DNA from: Aedes albopictus | Taxonomy: Eukaryota > Arthropoda > Insecta > Diptera > Culicidae | DNA length: 64,000 bases | Reading direction: 5' to 3' | Assembly (NCBI RefSeq): GCF_035046485.1 | Contig: NC_085137.1 | Location: forward strand, 443,118,334 to 443,182,333 | In this document: positions 1 through 10,649 of the stretch, one piece after another | Layout: every line of letters starts with the position of its first letter | Numbering within the stretch: position 1 is the first letter of the stretch | Translations under genes and position numbers: made by a program | The notes under the pieces: generated by a model | Seen by the model: the letters and a program-made list of their open reading frames with translations, nothing else | What the model was told of the DNA's origin: nothing | Databases searched by the model: none

Positions 1-654
1 TTCCATCCTCCTTCTTGAACGTTACTGGTATCCTGGCTTTGCTATTGTCCCAACGTTGACTACTTTCCCCTACCACAAAAGGTTGATCGGAATCAACTCG
101 TTTGGTAAGTCTACATAATACGGATAGATTTGTCCGGAGTACAACGCGTCAAACAGATGTCGTTTCCCGAATAAATAACATATTCGATTGAATTAAGTGA
201 AGAATTGTAGATTTGTGCCACGGTTTGACTGGTGATGCTGAATCCCCTGACCTGACTGATACATAAAACATGATTGTGCTGGGAAGTATTTCCAGCTGTC
301 CTACTGAGCGAAATCTAACAAATTCATTGATGGCGTAAAAACTTGAAGTATTTTTGAGCAAAGTACGTTTAACCCGTAAACACCCGGGACGATCTACTTT
401 TGGCAGAAATGCATCATCTTCTTTGTTTTAAAACATTTTACCCAGGTTTTTTTTTTATAGTCAAGGGGAATAGTTGTGCTAAAAAATGCATGGTACCTCC
501 CCCCTTTGCACCCTCGCCCTTTTTCTTGGTAGCCGAAAATACGTGGCTTTTTTTTGTAGTTTTTATAAATTCTACATGTTTTTGCCCAAATTTCATCGTT
601 TTGCTAATCATCAATAGTTTTTACTGATCCTTGACATGCAATGTATTACTACCC
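1..654. other. unassigned AT-rich DNA
   Basis: I see no gene, RNA or repeat boundary that I can support here. Only short open frames without recognisable protein sequence are present. Confidence 0.5.
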
Positions 655-1495
655 ATCATAAGTCCGTTTAAGTTTTGATCCCAGAGCTATTCTAAGGCCT
701 CCAAAGTACTCCGAAGTTTGCGTCACAAGTCCAACATTCTTAACCAAATATGATACACGATAAATCATCACAGAACATAGTCTACGCTACCTAGAAAGCC
801 TCAAAACACTCCTGGAAAATTTATGGTAAATTAATTGGGTGATTTAGGTCATCCAAACTACTCTGGAATTCATTTGCTTAAGATCTACAACATCTACTAT
901 CATTAGTGTCCACTCTATTCAAGAAATTTAGTCACGTTGATGTCCATTAGACCTCGCAATGTTACAAGCAACTCAATATTGCGGTAGTTGGACATTCCGT
1001 GAAATACAAATGGCCTCAAAATGCTAAGAAGTTTGGATTACGATATCTAAATCCTGTATCATGTTTGAATTGTAAAAAAACATTCGTGGAATGTAGTCTA
1101 TACTGCTCATGGAGCCTCATTGCACAACTATAATGCTTTTGGTACATTTATGGGATATTCCAGGCTTTCCAAACTATTCTGGAATTAGGACCTTCAAGGT
1201 CTACAGGCTCTACTCTTGTTTTCGTTCACTCTATCGGCATAATTCTTTCACGATTGTGTCTGTTGCACCTCATAATATTACGAGTATGTGTTGCTATTTT
1301 GGTGTCCACTGGCACACAAGTAGACCCCCAATGTATTTTGAAGTATGGGCCGCAATATCTGTAAATCTTAGGATATTTTATTGAAGCGAATGCTCGCGGA
1401 ATATAATCTACGCTACTCTTAGAGCCTCGGAGTGCAATTCTGATAACTTAACAACATTCACCTGGTGATCTGGGTCATCCGAAGCGTTTCTGCCA
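655..1495. repeat. degenerate tandem repeat, about 310-bp period
   Basis: An anchor of the form tctacgctac...agcctc recurs at 781, 1097 and 1407, giving spacings of 316 and 310 bp. Between anchors the units share 'ggtcatccaaactactctgg'-like text, a 'cactctat' block and a 'cgcaatat' block in the same order. The copies are strongly diverged, so this is an old tandem repeat. The last unit runs into the GGAATTCC-type array. No protein is conserved between units. Confidence 0.6.
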
Positions 1496-3290
1496 ATAAT
1501 TCCTGGAAGAATTAATCCTGGAATTTTTCAAGAAAATCCCTCCATATTTTTATCCAAGAAGTACTTCAAGAATTCCACTAGAAAATTCTTTAAGATCTTT
1601 TTCAGTTCTTACACTAGAAATTCTGCCAAGAATTCCTCAAATAATTCCTCAAGAAATTTCTAAGAGAGTTTCTCCAGGAATTCCTCGTAGACTTCTGACA
1701 AGAAATTCTTCAAGCATTCCTCCAGGAATTCTTCTAAGAGTTTCTTCAGGAATTCCTCTGAGAATTTCTCCAGAAACCCACAGGAAATCGTCCAGAAATT
1801 CTTCCAACAATTACTCCAGAGATTCATCCGAGATTACTTTCAGGCATTTCTCCAGAAAGTCCTACAGGAATTCGTGAAGAAATTTTTCAGAGATTTTCAA
1901 CAGAAATTACTTCAGAAAATCCTCCAGGAACCCTTCAGGGATTCGTCGGAAAATTCTTCCTAGAATTCCTCCAGGGATTTCATGGGATTTTTTTTTTTCA
2001 AGAATTCCTCCAGAAATTCCTTTATGAATACCTCCATGATCCTTCAAGAAACCTTTGGTAATTCCTCAAGAAAATACTCCCGGGATTACTCTAAGGATTT
2101 GTTCGAGAATTCCTTCAGGGATTTCCTCAGAAATTCCTCCAAAAACTCTTAAGGAATTATTCCAACTCTTCAGGAATTATTCCAGGAATCCTTCCAGGAA
2201 CTCTTTCAGGAGTTCCTCAAAAAAAATTTCTTGGAATTCCATCAGGAAGTCCTCCAGGAATTCATCCAGGAATTCCTCTTATAAAATCTTTAGAAATTCC
2301 CCCAAGAATTCTCCCCCAAGATTTCACCCCCAAGATTTCTCCCCCAAGAAATTTCTCCAAGAATTTCATCCAGGAATTCCTCCAAGACATATGTCTACAA
2401 TTCTTCCAAGAATTCCTCAAGAAAATATTCCTGGGATAACTCCAGGAATTCCTCCGAGAATTCCTTTAGGTAATTCTCCAGGAACTGCTCCGAGACTTCT
2501 TCTAAGTACTTCTCCGAGAATTCCATCAGAAGTTACTCCAAGAATTCTGTTAAGAATTCCTCCAAGAATCCCATCAGGAATTTTTCCAAGAATTTCTCCA
2601 GTTATTCCTCCAAAACTTCTGCTAAGAATTTCTCTAAGAATCCGTTCAGGAATTCTCCCAGAAAGTCTTTCAAGAATTTCGGCAGGAATTCCGATAAGAA
2701 TTTCTCCAAGACCTGCTCCAATTTTTCTGTCAAAAATTCCTCCGAGAATCTCCCCAGGAATTTGACCAGGCATTCCTTTGTTGATTACTCTAGGAATACC
2801 AGGTTTTTTAATATCTTCAGGAATTCTTCAGAATCCCTCCAGAAATGCCTACAGGAATCCCCCAGGAATTCTTTCAAGAATTTCTTCAGGAAATAATCTG
2901 AAAATTCCACCACGAATTCCTCCAAGACTTCCCAAAACAACTCCTCCAACAATCCACAACTCCTTCCAGAGTTCCTTCCAGAATTCCCTTCAATAAATTA
3001 CTTCAAGAATACCTTCAAGACTCTTTTCAAGATTTCCACCAAAAATCCAGGAAATTCTTTAAGAATTTCTTGAAAATTTCTTTCAGGATTTCCTCAAAAA
3101 AATCCTACAAGAATTCCTCCAGGAATTTTTTTCAAAAATTTCTTGTAGAAATTTCTGGTGAAAATCCTGGAGGAACTCCTGGAGTACTTTCTGTAAGAAT
3201 TCATGTAGTAATTTGTGAAGGAATTTTCAAAGAATATCCTTGGGAATTCTTAAAGGAATTCCTGGAGGAATTTTCGAAGTTATTTTTTTA
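1496..3290. repeat. degenerate GGAATTCC-type short tandem array (block 1)
   Basis: Almost every 10-14 bases there is a variant of aattcctccagg or gaatttctccag, so the block has a loose period near 12 bp with the palindrome GGAATTCC as its core. Long open frames on both strands (for example 2055-2765) read as Ile-Pro-Arg/Gly repeats and are by-products of the period. The same family recurs in many blocks across the window. Confidence 0.85.
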
Positions 3291-3330
3291 ATTTTTAATT
3301 TGAGAGATACATTTGTGAAAAATTACCACT

Positions 3331-3402
3331 TGTTTTGATGGGATTCGAACCCATGACTCTGTATCGTTAGTCCAGCACTTTAACTAATTAAGCCAAAGAA
3401 CA
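3331..3402 (-). tRNA. tRNA-like sequence (pseudo-tRNA or SINE head)
   Basis: On the minus strand 72 nt fold as a cloverleaf. The T arm is perfect (atggg, loop ttcgaat, cccat). The D arm reads gctt/aagt. The anticodon stem ctgga/tacag has one mismatch and its loop ctaacga would give anticodon AAC. The acceptor stem has two mismatches out of seven. An A box (TGGCTTAATTAG) and a consensus B box (GGTTCGAATCC) for RNA polymerase III are intact. The stem mismatches argue against a working tRNA. A tRNA-derived SINE head (Feilai-like SINEs are known in Aedes) or a decayed tRNA-Val are the alternatives. Confidence 0.5.
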
Positions 3403-3479
3403 AGTTTCGATTCTGCGGAATAGAAAGTATCCTTCGAATCCAGTTTGACTTTCTATTCCGTAGAATCGAAACTTGTTCT
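3397..3479. repeat. inverted repeat, 31-bp arms
   Basis: Arms 3397-3427 and 3449-3479 are reverse complements at 30 of 31 positions, with a 21-bp loop. The left arm overlaps the 5' end of the tRNA-like sequence, so the acceptor 5' strand is also part of the hairpin. Confidence 0.8.
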
Positions 3480-3484
3480 GTGGA

Positions 3485-4350
3485 TTAATTCTGTGGGGTT
3501 TTTGGAAGCATTTCAGAAAGTTTCATAGCATTTTCGGCGGGATTCGGAGGCGTTATGGAAGCGTTACGGAGGAGTTTTCGGGAGTTTCGGAGCGTCTCAG
3601 GTGCGTTATATGGGGTACGAGGGGTTTTCAGGGGTTTTCGAGGCATTTCAGGAAGATTCAGATCATTTTTGGCGGGATTTAGAGGCGTTTTCGGTGGTTA
3701 CGGAGTGTCTCAAGTGCGTTACATGGGTTTTAGCGGAATTTCGGAAGCATTTCAGGAAGTTTCAGGGGATTTTCAGAGACCCCATCACAATATTTTTCGA
3801 AACTCCCCTGAAATGCCCTTTGCTTTAACGGTGTTTTTAAAACCCCCTGACATGAATTGCCTCGAAACACCCCTGAAACCTCCTTAGTTCCATTGAAACA
3901 CCCTTGAAATAATCATTATAAATTAGAAATGCCTCTGAAGCCCCTTTGGACGCCTTCAATAGGCTCCAGAAACCCCTGAAACTTACCTGAAAACCCTGAA
4001 ACTTACCTGAAAACCCCTTGAAACGCCCCTGAAATGCTATCTAACGCTCCTAAACCCTCTAAGAACGCCCTCAAAATTTTCCTGAAACACTCTGAAGCTT
4101 TCCGAAATGACTCTGAAATGTCTTGAAACGTCCCTCAAACCCCTTGTAACGCCCTCAAAAGGTTCCTGAGATCCCCTGAATTGCCCTTGAAGCCCTTCAA
4201 AACCTCCCTGAAACCCCCTTAATACTATTGAAATGCTCATGAATTCCTCGAAATCCCATTGAAACGTCAACAACACCTGACAGGACGCCTGTAAAAGGCT
4301 CCTGAAAACCCCTGAAACAACCCCCTGAAATGCCCCTGAAGCTCCTTGGA
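3485..4350. repeat. G-rich/C-rich short tandem repeat with strand switch
   Basis: From 3485 to about 3790 the plus strand repeats gttTCaGGgg-like words (ggggttttcaggg, ggagtttcgg). From about 3790 to 4350 it repeats the complement (cccctgaaac, gcccctgaaa). The block is therefore a head-to-head pair of one degenerate array. Open frames in it are repeat by-products. Confidence 0.75.
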
Positions 4351-4744
4351 GCTCGTTTTTTTTTTAGATTCGCTCATTAACTAGATTAGCTCGAACTAGA
4401 TTCCCTCATTAAAGCTCAAAATTTAGTGGATAACCCCGAGATGAAGTAGCCTAGGGCTAAAAATTTCGTTTATACAGTCAAAAAAAAATAGTGGATAACT
4501 GACACTGAGGAAGGAAAAAAAGTGGTAGTCCATATACGCGTTTCTGTCAAAGGATAAGCAAAATAGTGTGGAATTGAAAGGTACAAAACTGATTGCACTC
4601 ATTCCCAAAATTTATCTATGAACGAATTTCCATCTTTTTATGTATTTTTTTTTTAATTTATGCAGTATATTCAGAAACAATATTATGCACAAGAAAATGT
4701 AAGGCTGACGGTTACTATTGGCAACGACGCCAGGGGGCGTTTAT
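4351..4744. other. unassigned spacer
   Basis: AT-rich sequence between two G-rich repeat blocks, with several homopolymer runs. I see no gene or structured element. Confidence 0.4.
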
Positions 4745-5095
4745 AGAGAAGCACAAAGGAAGGTTTCAGAAGGAGTTTCAGGAGGGGTCCCAAGGGGTTT
4801 CAAAAAAGTACAAGAAGAGTGTAGGGGTGTTTCAAGGGGGTTCCAAGAGGGTTCATGAGGAACCAGGAGGTCTCGAGGGCGCTTCAAGGAGTCTCAGGGG
4901 TTTCCAGGGAAGTTCCTCCATTTTTTTTTTATTTTTTCATTGATGGATTTTTCACTTACTGTTATTTCGTCACAAAGAGTTATAGCGGGTCTCAGGGGTG
5001 TTTCAAGAGCAATTCACGGAGTTTCAGGAGATATCAGGGGCGTTTAAGGGCGTCTCAGGGGGTCTCAAGCAGAGGAATCATCAAGGCTAGTCCAA
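4745..5095 (+). repeat. G-rich short tandem repeat (second block)
   Basis: The plus strand repeats aggtttcagaagg, ggggtttcaa and gtctcagggg words, the same family and orientation as 3485-3790. A non-repeat stretch near 4920-4980 interrupts it. Confidence 0.7.
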
Positions 5096-5251
5096 GATAC
5101 TCACTGGTTACTCAGTTTTTGAGGTTAAACTAAAAAAATAAATCTTGTAGAACTGGTAATTGATCGACTGTAGGGTTTAATTTATAGTTTTTCGGCTACG
5201 CAGTCTTTATTAAACCAACGACGTTATATATTAACCCAACGTTTCGACACT

Positions 5252-5623
5252 TGGACACTAGAAAAACTGACCAACGACAACAATACTAACACAGAAATAG
5301 CCAAAACATCACTGATAGAAACAACAACAGCACTAATACAGCATTGTATAGAGACAGATCACAGATTCAATCTAGAACACACACAAATAATAGACCATAG
5401 CTACAGACAGTCCACACTCCCATTTTTAGAGATGTGTCACATCACCAACACTAACCATACAATCAATAGACGTACCGATATAGACAGACTCAGTACAACA
5501 TACGCAGCAGTGTTGCACGACATTAAAAGTAGGAATGAACGAAACGAAACCACTACGGGAGATAGCATAGATGAGAGGGAATCAATTACTCCAATAGGGC
5601 ACAGTAACCAGTCCATAAGTTGA
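5252..5623 (+). pseudogene. C-terminal fragment of PLE endonuclease (GIY-YIG type)
   Basis: One frame is open from the inverted-tail junction to a stop at 5623. It contains LIQHCIETDHRFN, then IIDHSYRQSTLPFLEMCHI, then NTINRRTDIDRLS-like text. These match the order of the distal part of Penelope endonucleases: a His/Cys-His pair, a 'hII...L.FLEMchI' helix, then 'NT.N.RtD...Ls..Y'. The GIY and YIG motifs and the whole reverse transcriptase are absent because the copy is 5' truncated. No start codon is meaningful. The family assignment rests on recognising the motif, not on a search. Confidence 0.8.
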
Positions 5624-5910
5624 GATAAAGAAGGACTGAAAGACAGAAAGATTGCGCCATTGCCAGTGAAAGTTGTGCGGTGAGAAAAGTGGAAGATTTT
5701 AAAGTGTAAGATTTAATATCAGATTAGCGGGAACCATTTCATAATGAAACCGAATTTAAATTTACAGCATGTACCATATATCATCAAACCCGACAGTTAC
5801 AGTTAGACCAAACATTAGACAAATAACGACACTAATATTGTAAGTAACAGAAACCAGACATTCCACACACAATTAATTCGAACAAATGTTAAATTAAATT
5901 TTAGTACCCC

Positions 5911-5961
5911 CTGAGGAAGACACCCACCAAGTGTCGAAACGTTGGGTTAATATATAACGTC
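5911..5961 (+). ncRNA. hammerhead-ribozyme-like motif in PLE tail, copy 1
   Basis: CTGAGGA (5911-5917) is followed by one A, a 5-bp stem GACAC/GTGTC with loop CCACCAA, then GAAA (5936-5939). A helix ACGTT/AACGT (5939-5943 with 5956-5960) then leads to a C at 5961. This is the order of a hammerhead: CUGANGA, stem II, GAAA, stem III, NUH. Penelope-like elements are known to carry hammerhead motifs in their terminal repeats. Here there is one extra A before stem II and I cannot find a good stem I, so self-cleavage is uncertain. Confidence 0.6.
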
Positions 5962-6012
5962 GTTGGTTTAATAAAGACTGCGTAGCCGAAAAACTATAAA
6001 ATAAATCTTGTA

Positions 6013-7120
6013 TTTACCAAGAAGTTTCTCTGAAAAGTTCTTAAGAAATTTCTCATGGGATTTCTTCAAGATTTTCCTTGAACTTTTTTATATTCCACCA
6101 AAGATTCATGCAAAAGAATCGCCAGCAAAAATGTTGGAGGAATTTTCCGAGAAGCTCTTAGAATCACTTGGAGAAGATTCCTGATAAACTCCTTCATGTT
6201 GTACGACCCACGCACGTTTGGCGCGAATTTGCGTTTCAATAGCGGTTGCTATTCGGAGTTTATTGGCACTCCAGTGGGGATAGCCTATGTTGGTAAAGCA
6301 AACATCGCAAGATAAATGAGATGATAGGCTAACAGCAGATGGATCGAACGATTTGTTACTTTCCCAAAATGTATAAAGAAGACTGTTGCCTGTCGCCACC
6401 ATTCCGCATCGTGCCCCGATGGCGATGCCAAAAGATTTGTCGACTGTCATATGGTGGAATATGTTCTACAGCCTTCCTCCTCCAGTAGCTCCAGTAGCTC
6501 AGATGGAGTTAGTCTGCTGCTCCATACCTACTGCTTACCAGATTAAGTGTATTAACATATCGGCATAGGAAATGACCCGGCATCAATCAAGTTACCACCA
6601 TCCGGCGTCAACGCCGCCGCCGCCGCCATGGAGCAGCTCCGGAAAAATGGAAGATTGCGTCATTCGATGGAGGGATTCAACAGCAAAACCAACCACCCTC
6701 AGGAGCAGGGAAGAGGTGCAAGCTGTTGACAAAGCCAAAAACGTGACTGGTCACAACACTTCGGAAGCGAACTTTTCCGAGCTCTCTTTGTTGCGTGCGT
6801 AGGACGTTGTTTGGCGTTTCGAAGGAAGAATGATAACGAATGTGGTGGGAGGGAGAAAAATTGGGAGGGGTCCCCTAACAGTGAGATGTGCTTTGCTGTA
6901 GACGATAAATGTTTTTGTTGCGTTTGTGAAGTTCTTATTTGTTCATGTTTTAGTTAGTCAAACAATTCAGTTTGAATTATGAAACTTGACCCAGACAGGC
7001 TCACTTAACGTGTATTTAGAAGGTATAATATATAAGAAGAGTTATAGAATCAAAACTTGCCGTTCAACTTGAGAAATTGAAGATGTTATTACAAGTTCAG
7101 AAATTCAAAAACCTAACTAG
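6013..7120. other. unassigned, with unrecognised open frames
   Basis: A short GGAATTCC-type stretch (6013-6100) is followed by less repetitive DNA. A minus-strand frame at 6106-6450 (114 codons) and a plus-strand frame at 6572-6802 (76 codons, Pro run near the start) have mixed, protein-like composition. I recognise no family and see no supporting splice sites or neighbours. 6841-7120 shows nothing. Confidence 0.3.
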
Positions 7121-7330
7121 AACCATCATAAAACCAGTATAGTTTTGCTTCGGTTTTATGGAGGATTAGATTCGAGAACTGGGTGAACCTGAACATATTA
7201 CATAGATATCTCAAGACACAATAGAAAGTACAATTGATTTTGAGGGAGTTTTGAGAACCGCCACAAACCGAAAATGATATGATTTCGGTTTTATGGTGGT
7301 TTTAAGGATTTTTGGTTCCATTCAACTTTA
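7121..7330. repeat. palindromic 'aaccatcataaaacc' repeat (copy 1)
   Basis: Two imperfect palindromes built from accatcataaaacc and ggttttatggtgg occur at 7121-7172 and 7250-7320. The segment 7219-7315 is homologous to 8378-8470: both carry gacacaat.gaaagtacaatt, then the palindrome, then ggttttaagga. A further copy of the palindrome is at 50170-50240. Confidence 0.6.
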
Positions 7331-7621
7331 GAATATTACTTTTCTGGGACAATTGTGCTTATTCTAGTAAGGATAGTTGGAAATATTAACCAGTATATTC
7401 ATAATTTGAAATTACAACCTTTCAGACAGGTACCCAATGAACGAGATAGCAGAAATTACTGGAAGGCCCATTACTGGAAAAAGACGTGTGACTAGGCTTG
7501 AATATTGAATAACGAGTTTGGATGGGTGCCTGCTTGCTTCGTCCAGCAGCGGTGATAGTGTCGTCACCGTGACGTCCGTAAACGATTGTTCAGTTCTTAG
7601 CAGTGGTACGAGTACTCCCAC

Positions 7622-8022
7622 CAGGGATGGGAACACTCACATTTAAAGATTTACACTCACTTACTATTTTCTCAGCTCAGGCGTGCAATAAATAAACAAT
7701 GTATGGACGACTTTCACCTTGTGGTTTTGTCTAAAAGTTTGCCGAAGAGAGTAGGAGTCGCACACGCATACCAAAGTCGTGACAGAGCTGTGAAAGCGAC
7801 TCTCCACGAGGTGAGTGTAATTTACATTCACTTCGTGGAGAGTTGCCTTCTCAGCTCCCTCACGACTGCGGTATGCGTGTGCGACCCCTACTTTATTGGG
7901 CAAACTTTTAGACAAAACCATCAGGTAAAAGTCGTCCATACATCGTTTCTTGATTACACGCTTCTGAACTGAGAAAACAGCAAGTGAGTGTAACTCTCTG
8001 CAAGTGAGTGTTCCCGTCCTTT
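7622..8022. mobile_element. palindromic hAT-like MITE, 401 bp
   Basis: The element is almost one long palindrome with arms of about 195 bp meeting near 7822. It is flanked by a perfect 8-bp duplication, ACTCCCAC (7614-7621 and 8023-8030); one more matching T lies outside each copy. The left end begins CAGGGATGGGAA, a typical hAT terminus. The right end is an eroded version. The mirror-image open frames on both strands in it are products of the palindrome. Confidence 0.85.
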
Positions 8023-8030
8023 ACTCCCAC

Positions 8031-8377
8031 TACACATACGTTATGTCAGCAAGGATCCTCTGTTAGTGGATGATGGGCTCTTTATGGGTGCCACACCACC
8101 GTCCGTCATCTGTTGAACTGAAATCCAATTGGAGTATGGATGGGGGATTGTGGAATTACAAGGCGAACGCCAGCTAAAATTGTTTTTTGGAATTCAATTT
8201 GGCTGGAGAGGCACTAACAACGATGCAGAAGACTCGACCATGTGGATTGGAAACACATGCTCTAGGACTTTTGGTGAATTCTTTGGTGGCGAAAAAGAAG
8301 ATTCCATCGTTGAAGTATTTTGTAGAAAAAAAACATTTTTCTGAATATTTCGATTTGAGATTTGAGCACTCGCTAAT
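8031..8377. other. unassigned spacer
   Basis: Sequence between the palindromic MITE and the second 'aaccatcataaaacc' repeat. Overlapping open frames of 64-74 codons on both strands have no recognisable protein sequence. Confidence 0.35.
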
Positions 8378-8475
8378 ATGACACAATTGAAAGTACAATT
8401 ATTTTTAAGGAGATTTTGAGAATAAAACCAACCATAAAACCTTTTTTTGGTTTTATGACGGTTTTAAGGACATCC
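8378..8475. repeat. palindromic 'aaccatcataaaacc' repeat (copy 2)
   Basis: Begins gacacaattgaaagtacaat, then aaaccaaccataaaacc and ggttttatgacggtttt facing each other. It matches 7219-7315 along its length. Confidence 0.6.
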
Positions 8476-9337
8476 TTTACTCTATCTACCTTAAAAATGT
8501 TTCTTGAGGTCGTTCAGATTTTAAAATCTGAATTTCCAACTTTTCCATTACCATAAAAACGCCCTATCAGAAAGTCAATCCATTCCAACAACCTCTCCAT
8601 TACCATTACCATTACGTAACCAATTTATCTAACGAGTGAAATAAGCTGTTCTAGCACACTACCGACTGTGTGCTGTTCCGCCACCTCCATCAAGTTGCAA
8701 TCAGCTTGCAGCTGCCACACCGCGGCAGCCCATCAATTGCAATGACTGCAGCAGCGATACCTAGATGACGACAGAAGGCGGAAATTCTAGTGGCACTCGA
8801 CACGGAGACAAACAACCTGTCTCAGGTAACGGTACTTGTTCGCCGCGTCGCAGCCACCATCACACGCCAAGGTACCGGGTAAGTACTTACGCCTCCACTC
8901 ACTCAGCTAAACCTTACGCCACCGGCACTCGCGATGAAATCATTAGACTCCCGCAAGTGGAGTGGAGAACGATTACGATATCAATGACTCGGGGGTGGCG
9001 TTGCAGCATCAGGCAGCAGTAGAGCAGCAATGGCAGACATGAGGGTAGTCAGAAGTTTGGAAGATTGTTATCAAAAAAAAAAACAAAGGAAATTTTAAAA
9101 AAATTCCGAATATTAAAAAAATATCATAAAATAGAAAACAATCATGACCTGATTACCATTGATGATTCTCGAGTTTCAGCAGAAATTGCTCGTCTTTTAA
9201 AATACCATTTGAAAGGTTTTTTTTAACTTTTTATGATGATTTATTTAGAAAAAAAACAGTCTCAAATTTTACCAAAAGTTCCCGGAAAATTTATTTTTAT
9301 TTTTGCGTTTTTTTTTTATTTTGAAATCTTCGACAAG
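8476..9337. other. unassigned; GC-richer patch then AT-rich
   Basis: 8590-9050 is richer in C and G than its neighbours and has no repeat signature. It could be conserved non-coding DNA, but I recognise no exon. 9060-9337 is A/T-run low-complexity sequence leading into the second PLE copy. Confidence 0.35.
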
Positions 9338-9436
9338 ATTCTTGTTTTGTTAATTAACATTTTTTCGGCTTTGCAGTCTTTAATAAACTAACGACGTTTG
9401 TTGTTATTCCAACGTTTCGACGCTTGGTGGGCGTCT

Positions 9437-9443
9437 TCCTCAG
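9437..9443 (-). ncRNA. hammerhead-like core of the inverted PLE tail
   Basis: On the minus strand CTGAGGA is followed by the GACGC/GCGTC stem, GAAA and the ACGTT...AACGTC helix, the mirror copy of the motif at 10599-10649. Confidence 0.5.
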
Positions 9444-9721
9444 GGGGCGCTAACATTTAAAATTATAATTTGTTTGAATTAGTTATAAGTGGGAATGTTT
9501 GGTGTCGTTATTTGTTTAATGTTTTGGTTAACTATAACTGTCGGGTATGTTGAATTTTGGTACATGCTGTGAATTTATATTGTGCTACATTATAAAATAG
9601 TTTACATTAATCTGCTATTGAAATCTTACACTTTAAAAATCTTTCACTTTTTTCACCGCGCAACTTGTACAACTGACAATGGCGCAATTTTTCTATTTTT
9701 CAGTCCCTCTTTTTCTCAAGG

Positions 9722-9930
9722 CTCAAACATCCATCATCATTTTTCGGAAACAGGAAAGCAGTTTTTTCGCTGTAAATCAAAACAATGACCACGAAAATGT
9801 ATTCACTGTATTCTATTCCTCATGTGGAACACAGTGAATCCATTTTCGTTGCAAAAATGTTTGATTTGAACGAAAAAACTGCTTTCAAATGTTTAATGAT
9901 GACGATGATTCCAATAACGAATGGTTCAAC
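9722..9930. mobile_element. palindromic insertion inside PLE copy 2
   Basis: Arms of about 85 bp face each other: gaaagcagttttttcg on the left is matched by cgaaaaaactgctttc on the right, and acagtgaatccattttcg pairs with a cgaaaatgtattcactgt-like left arm. It interrupts the inverted tail between tttttctc and ttaacttgtgg. I find no clear target duplication. Confidence 0.6.
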
Positions 9931-10040
9931 GTTAACTTGTGGATTGGTTAACGTGCTCTATTGGAGAAATTGAGTACCTCTCTTCTATGCTAGCTCTAGT
10001 GCTTTTGTTTCGAAAATTTTCATGAATAAGTACCCTAGGA

Positions 10041-10227
10041 CATGGTTTCCCAAACTGTGGGTCGCGACCCCCCAGGGGGGTCGCTGGCCTTCATCCAGGG
10101 GGTCGCGAAGGACAGTCGAATATTTTATTGTAACGGACAACAAATGAGAGATTTTCTATGGTGGGTCGCGAAAAGTACGTCTTCTGGCCAAAGGGGGTCG
10201 CCGCACCTAAAAGTTTGGGAACCTATG
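10041..10227. mobile_element. short hAT-like non-autonomous element
   Basis: The ends are near-perfect inverted repeats: catggtttcccaaact on the left and agtttgggaacctatg on the right. The interior has paired gtgggtcgcgaccc and gggggtcgc blocks. This 'ggtttcccaaactgtgggtcgcgacc' layout is known from non-autonomous hAT elements. I see no 8-bp duplication. Confidence 0.55.
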
Positions 10228-10598
10228 GCTCCTTCGGGGAATTCCCCAGGAGTTTTTCTAGCTCTAGTGGTTTTGTTGCTAGCATAGAAGAGAGGGTCTC
10301 AATTTCTCCAATAGGGCACGTTAAACAATCCACAAGTTAAGAAAAAGAGGAACTCAATAATAGAAAAATTGCGCCATTGCCAGTTGTACAAGTTGTGCGG
10401 TGATAAAAGTGAAAGATTTCAATAGCAGATTAATGTGAACTATTTTATAATGTAACACAATTTAAATTCACAGCATGTACCAAACTTCAACATACCCGAC
10501 AGTTATAGTTAGACAAATAACGACACAAGCATTGTAAGTCACACAAACCAAACATTCCCACTTATAACTAATACAAACAAAAAAAAAAATAGTACCCC

Positions 10599-10649
10599 CT
10601 GAGGAAGACGCCCACCAAGCGTCGAAACGTTGGGATAACAACAAACGTC
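10599..10649 (+). ncRNA. hammerhead-ribozyme-like motif in PLE tail, copy 2
   Basis: CTGAGGA, one A, stem GACGC/GCGTC (10607-10611 with 10619-10623), GAAA (10624-10627), helix ACGTT/AACGT and a C at 10649. Compared with copy 1 the fourth pair of stem II changed from A-T to G-C on both sides, a compensatory change. Confidence 0.6.

Larger units (their letters stand above)
5135..6012 (+). mobile_element. Penelope-like element, 5'-truncated, copy 1
   Basis: The insertion is bounded by a 15-bp direct repeat, aaaataaatcttgta, at 5135-5149 and 5998-6012, which I read as the target-site duplication. Inside, 5181-5254 is a perfect 74-bp inverted copy of the 3' end at 5927-6000. That is the known arrangement of Penelope-like retroelements with an inverted partial tail at the 5' side. 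The body holds the C-terminal part of the GIY-YIG endonuclease (5252-5623) and then the 3' region with a hammerhead-like motif. Reverse transcriptase is missing, so this copy is dead. A second copy of the family lies at 9352-10774. Confidence 0.85.

Noticed and set aside
2055..2765. 236-codon frame rich in Ile-Pro-Arg
   Set aside because: Translation of the GGAATTCC-type array; the other strand and other blocks give equivalent frames.
3331..3402. Functional tRNA-Val(AAC)
   Set aside because: Two acceptor mismatches and one anticodon-stem mismatch make it unlikely. Annotated only as tRNA-like.
7664..7972. Mirror-image frames of about 90 codons on both strands
   Set aside because: They arise from the palindromic hAT-like MITE.
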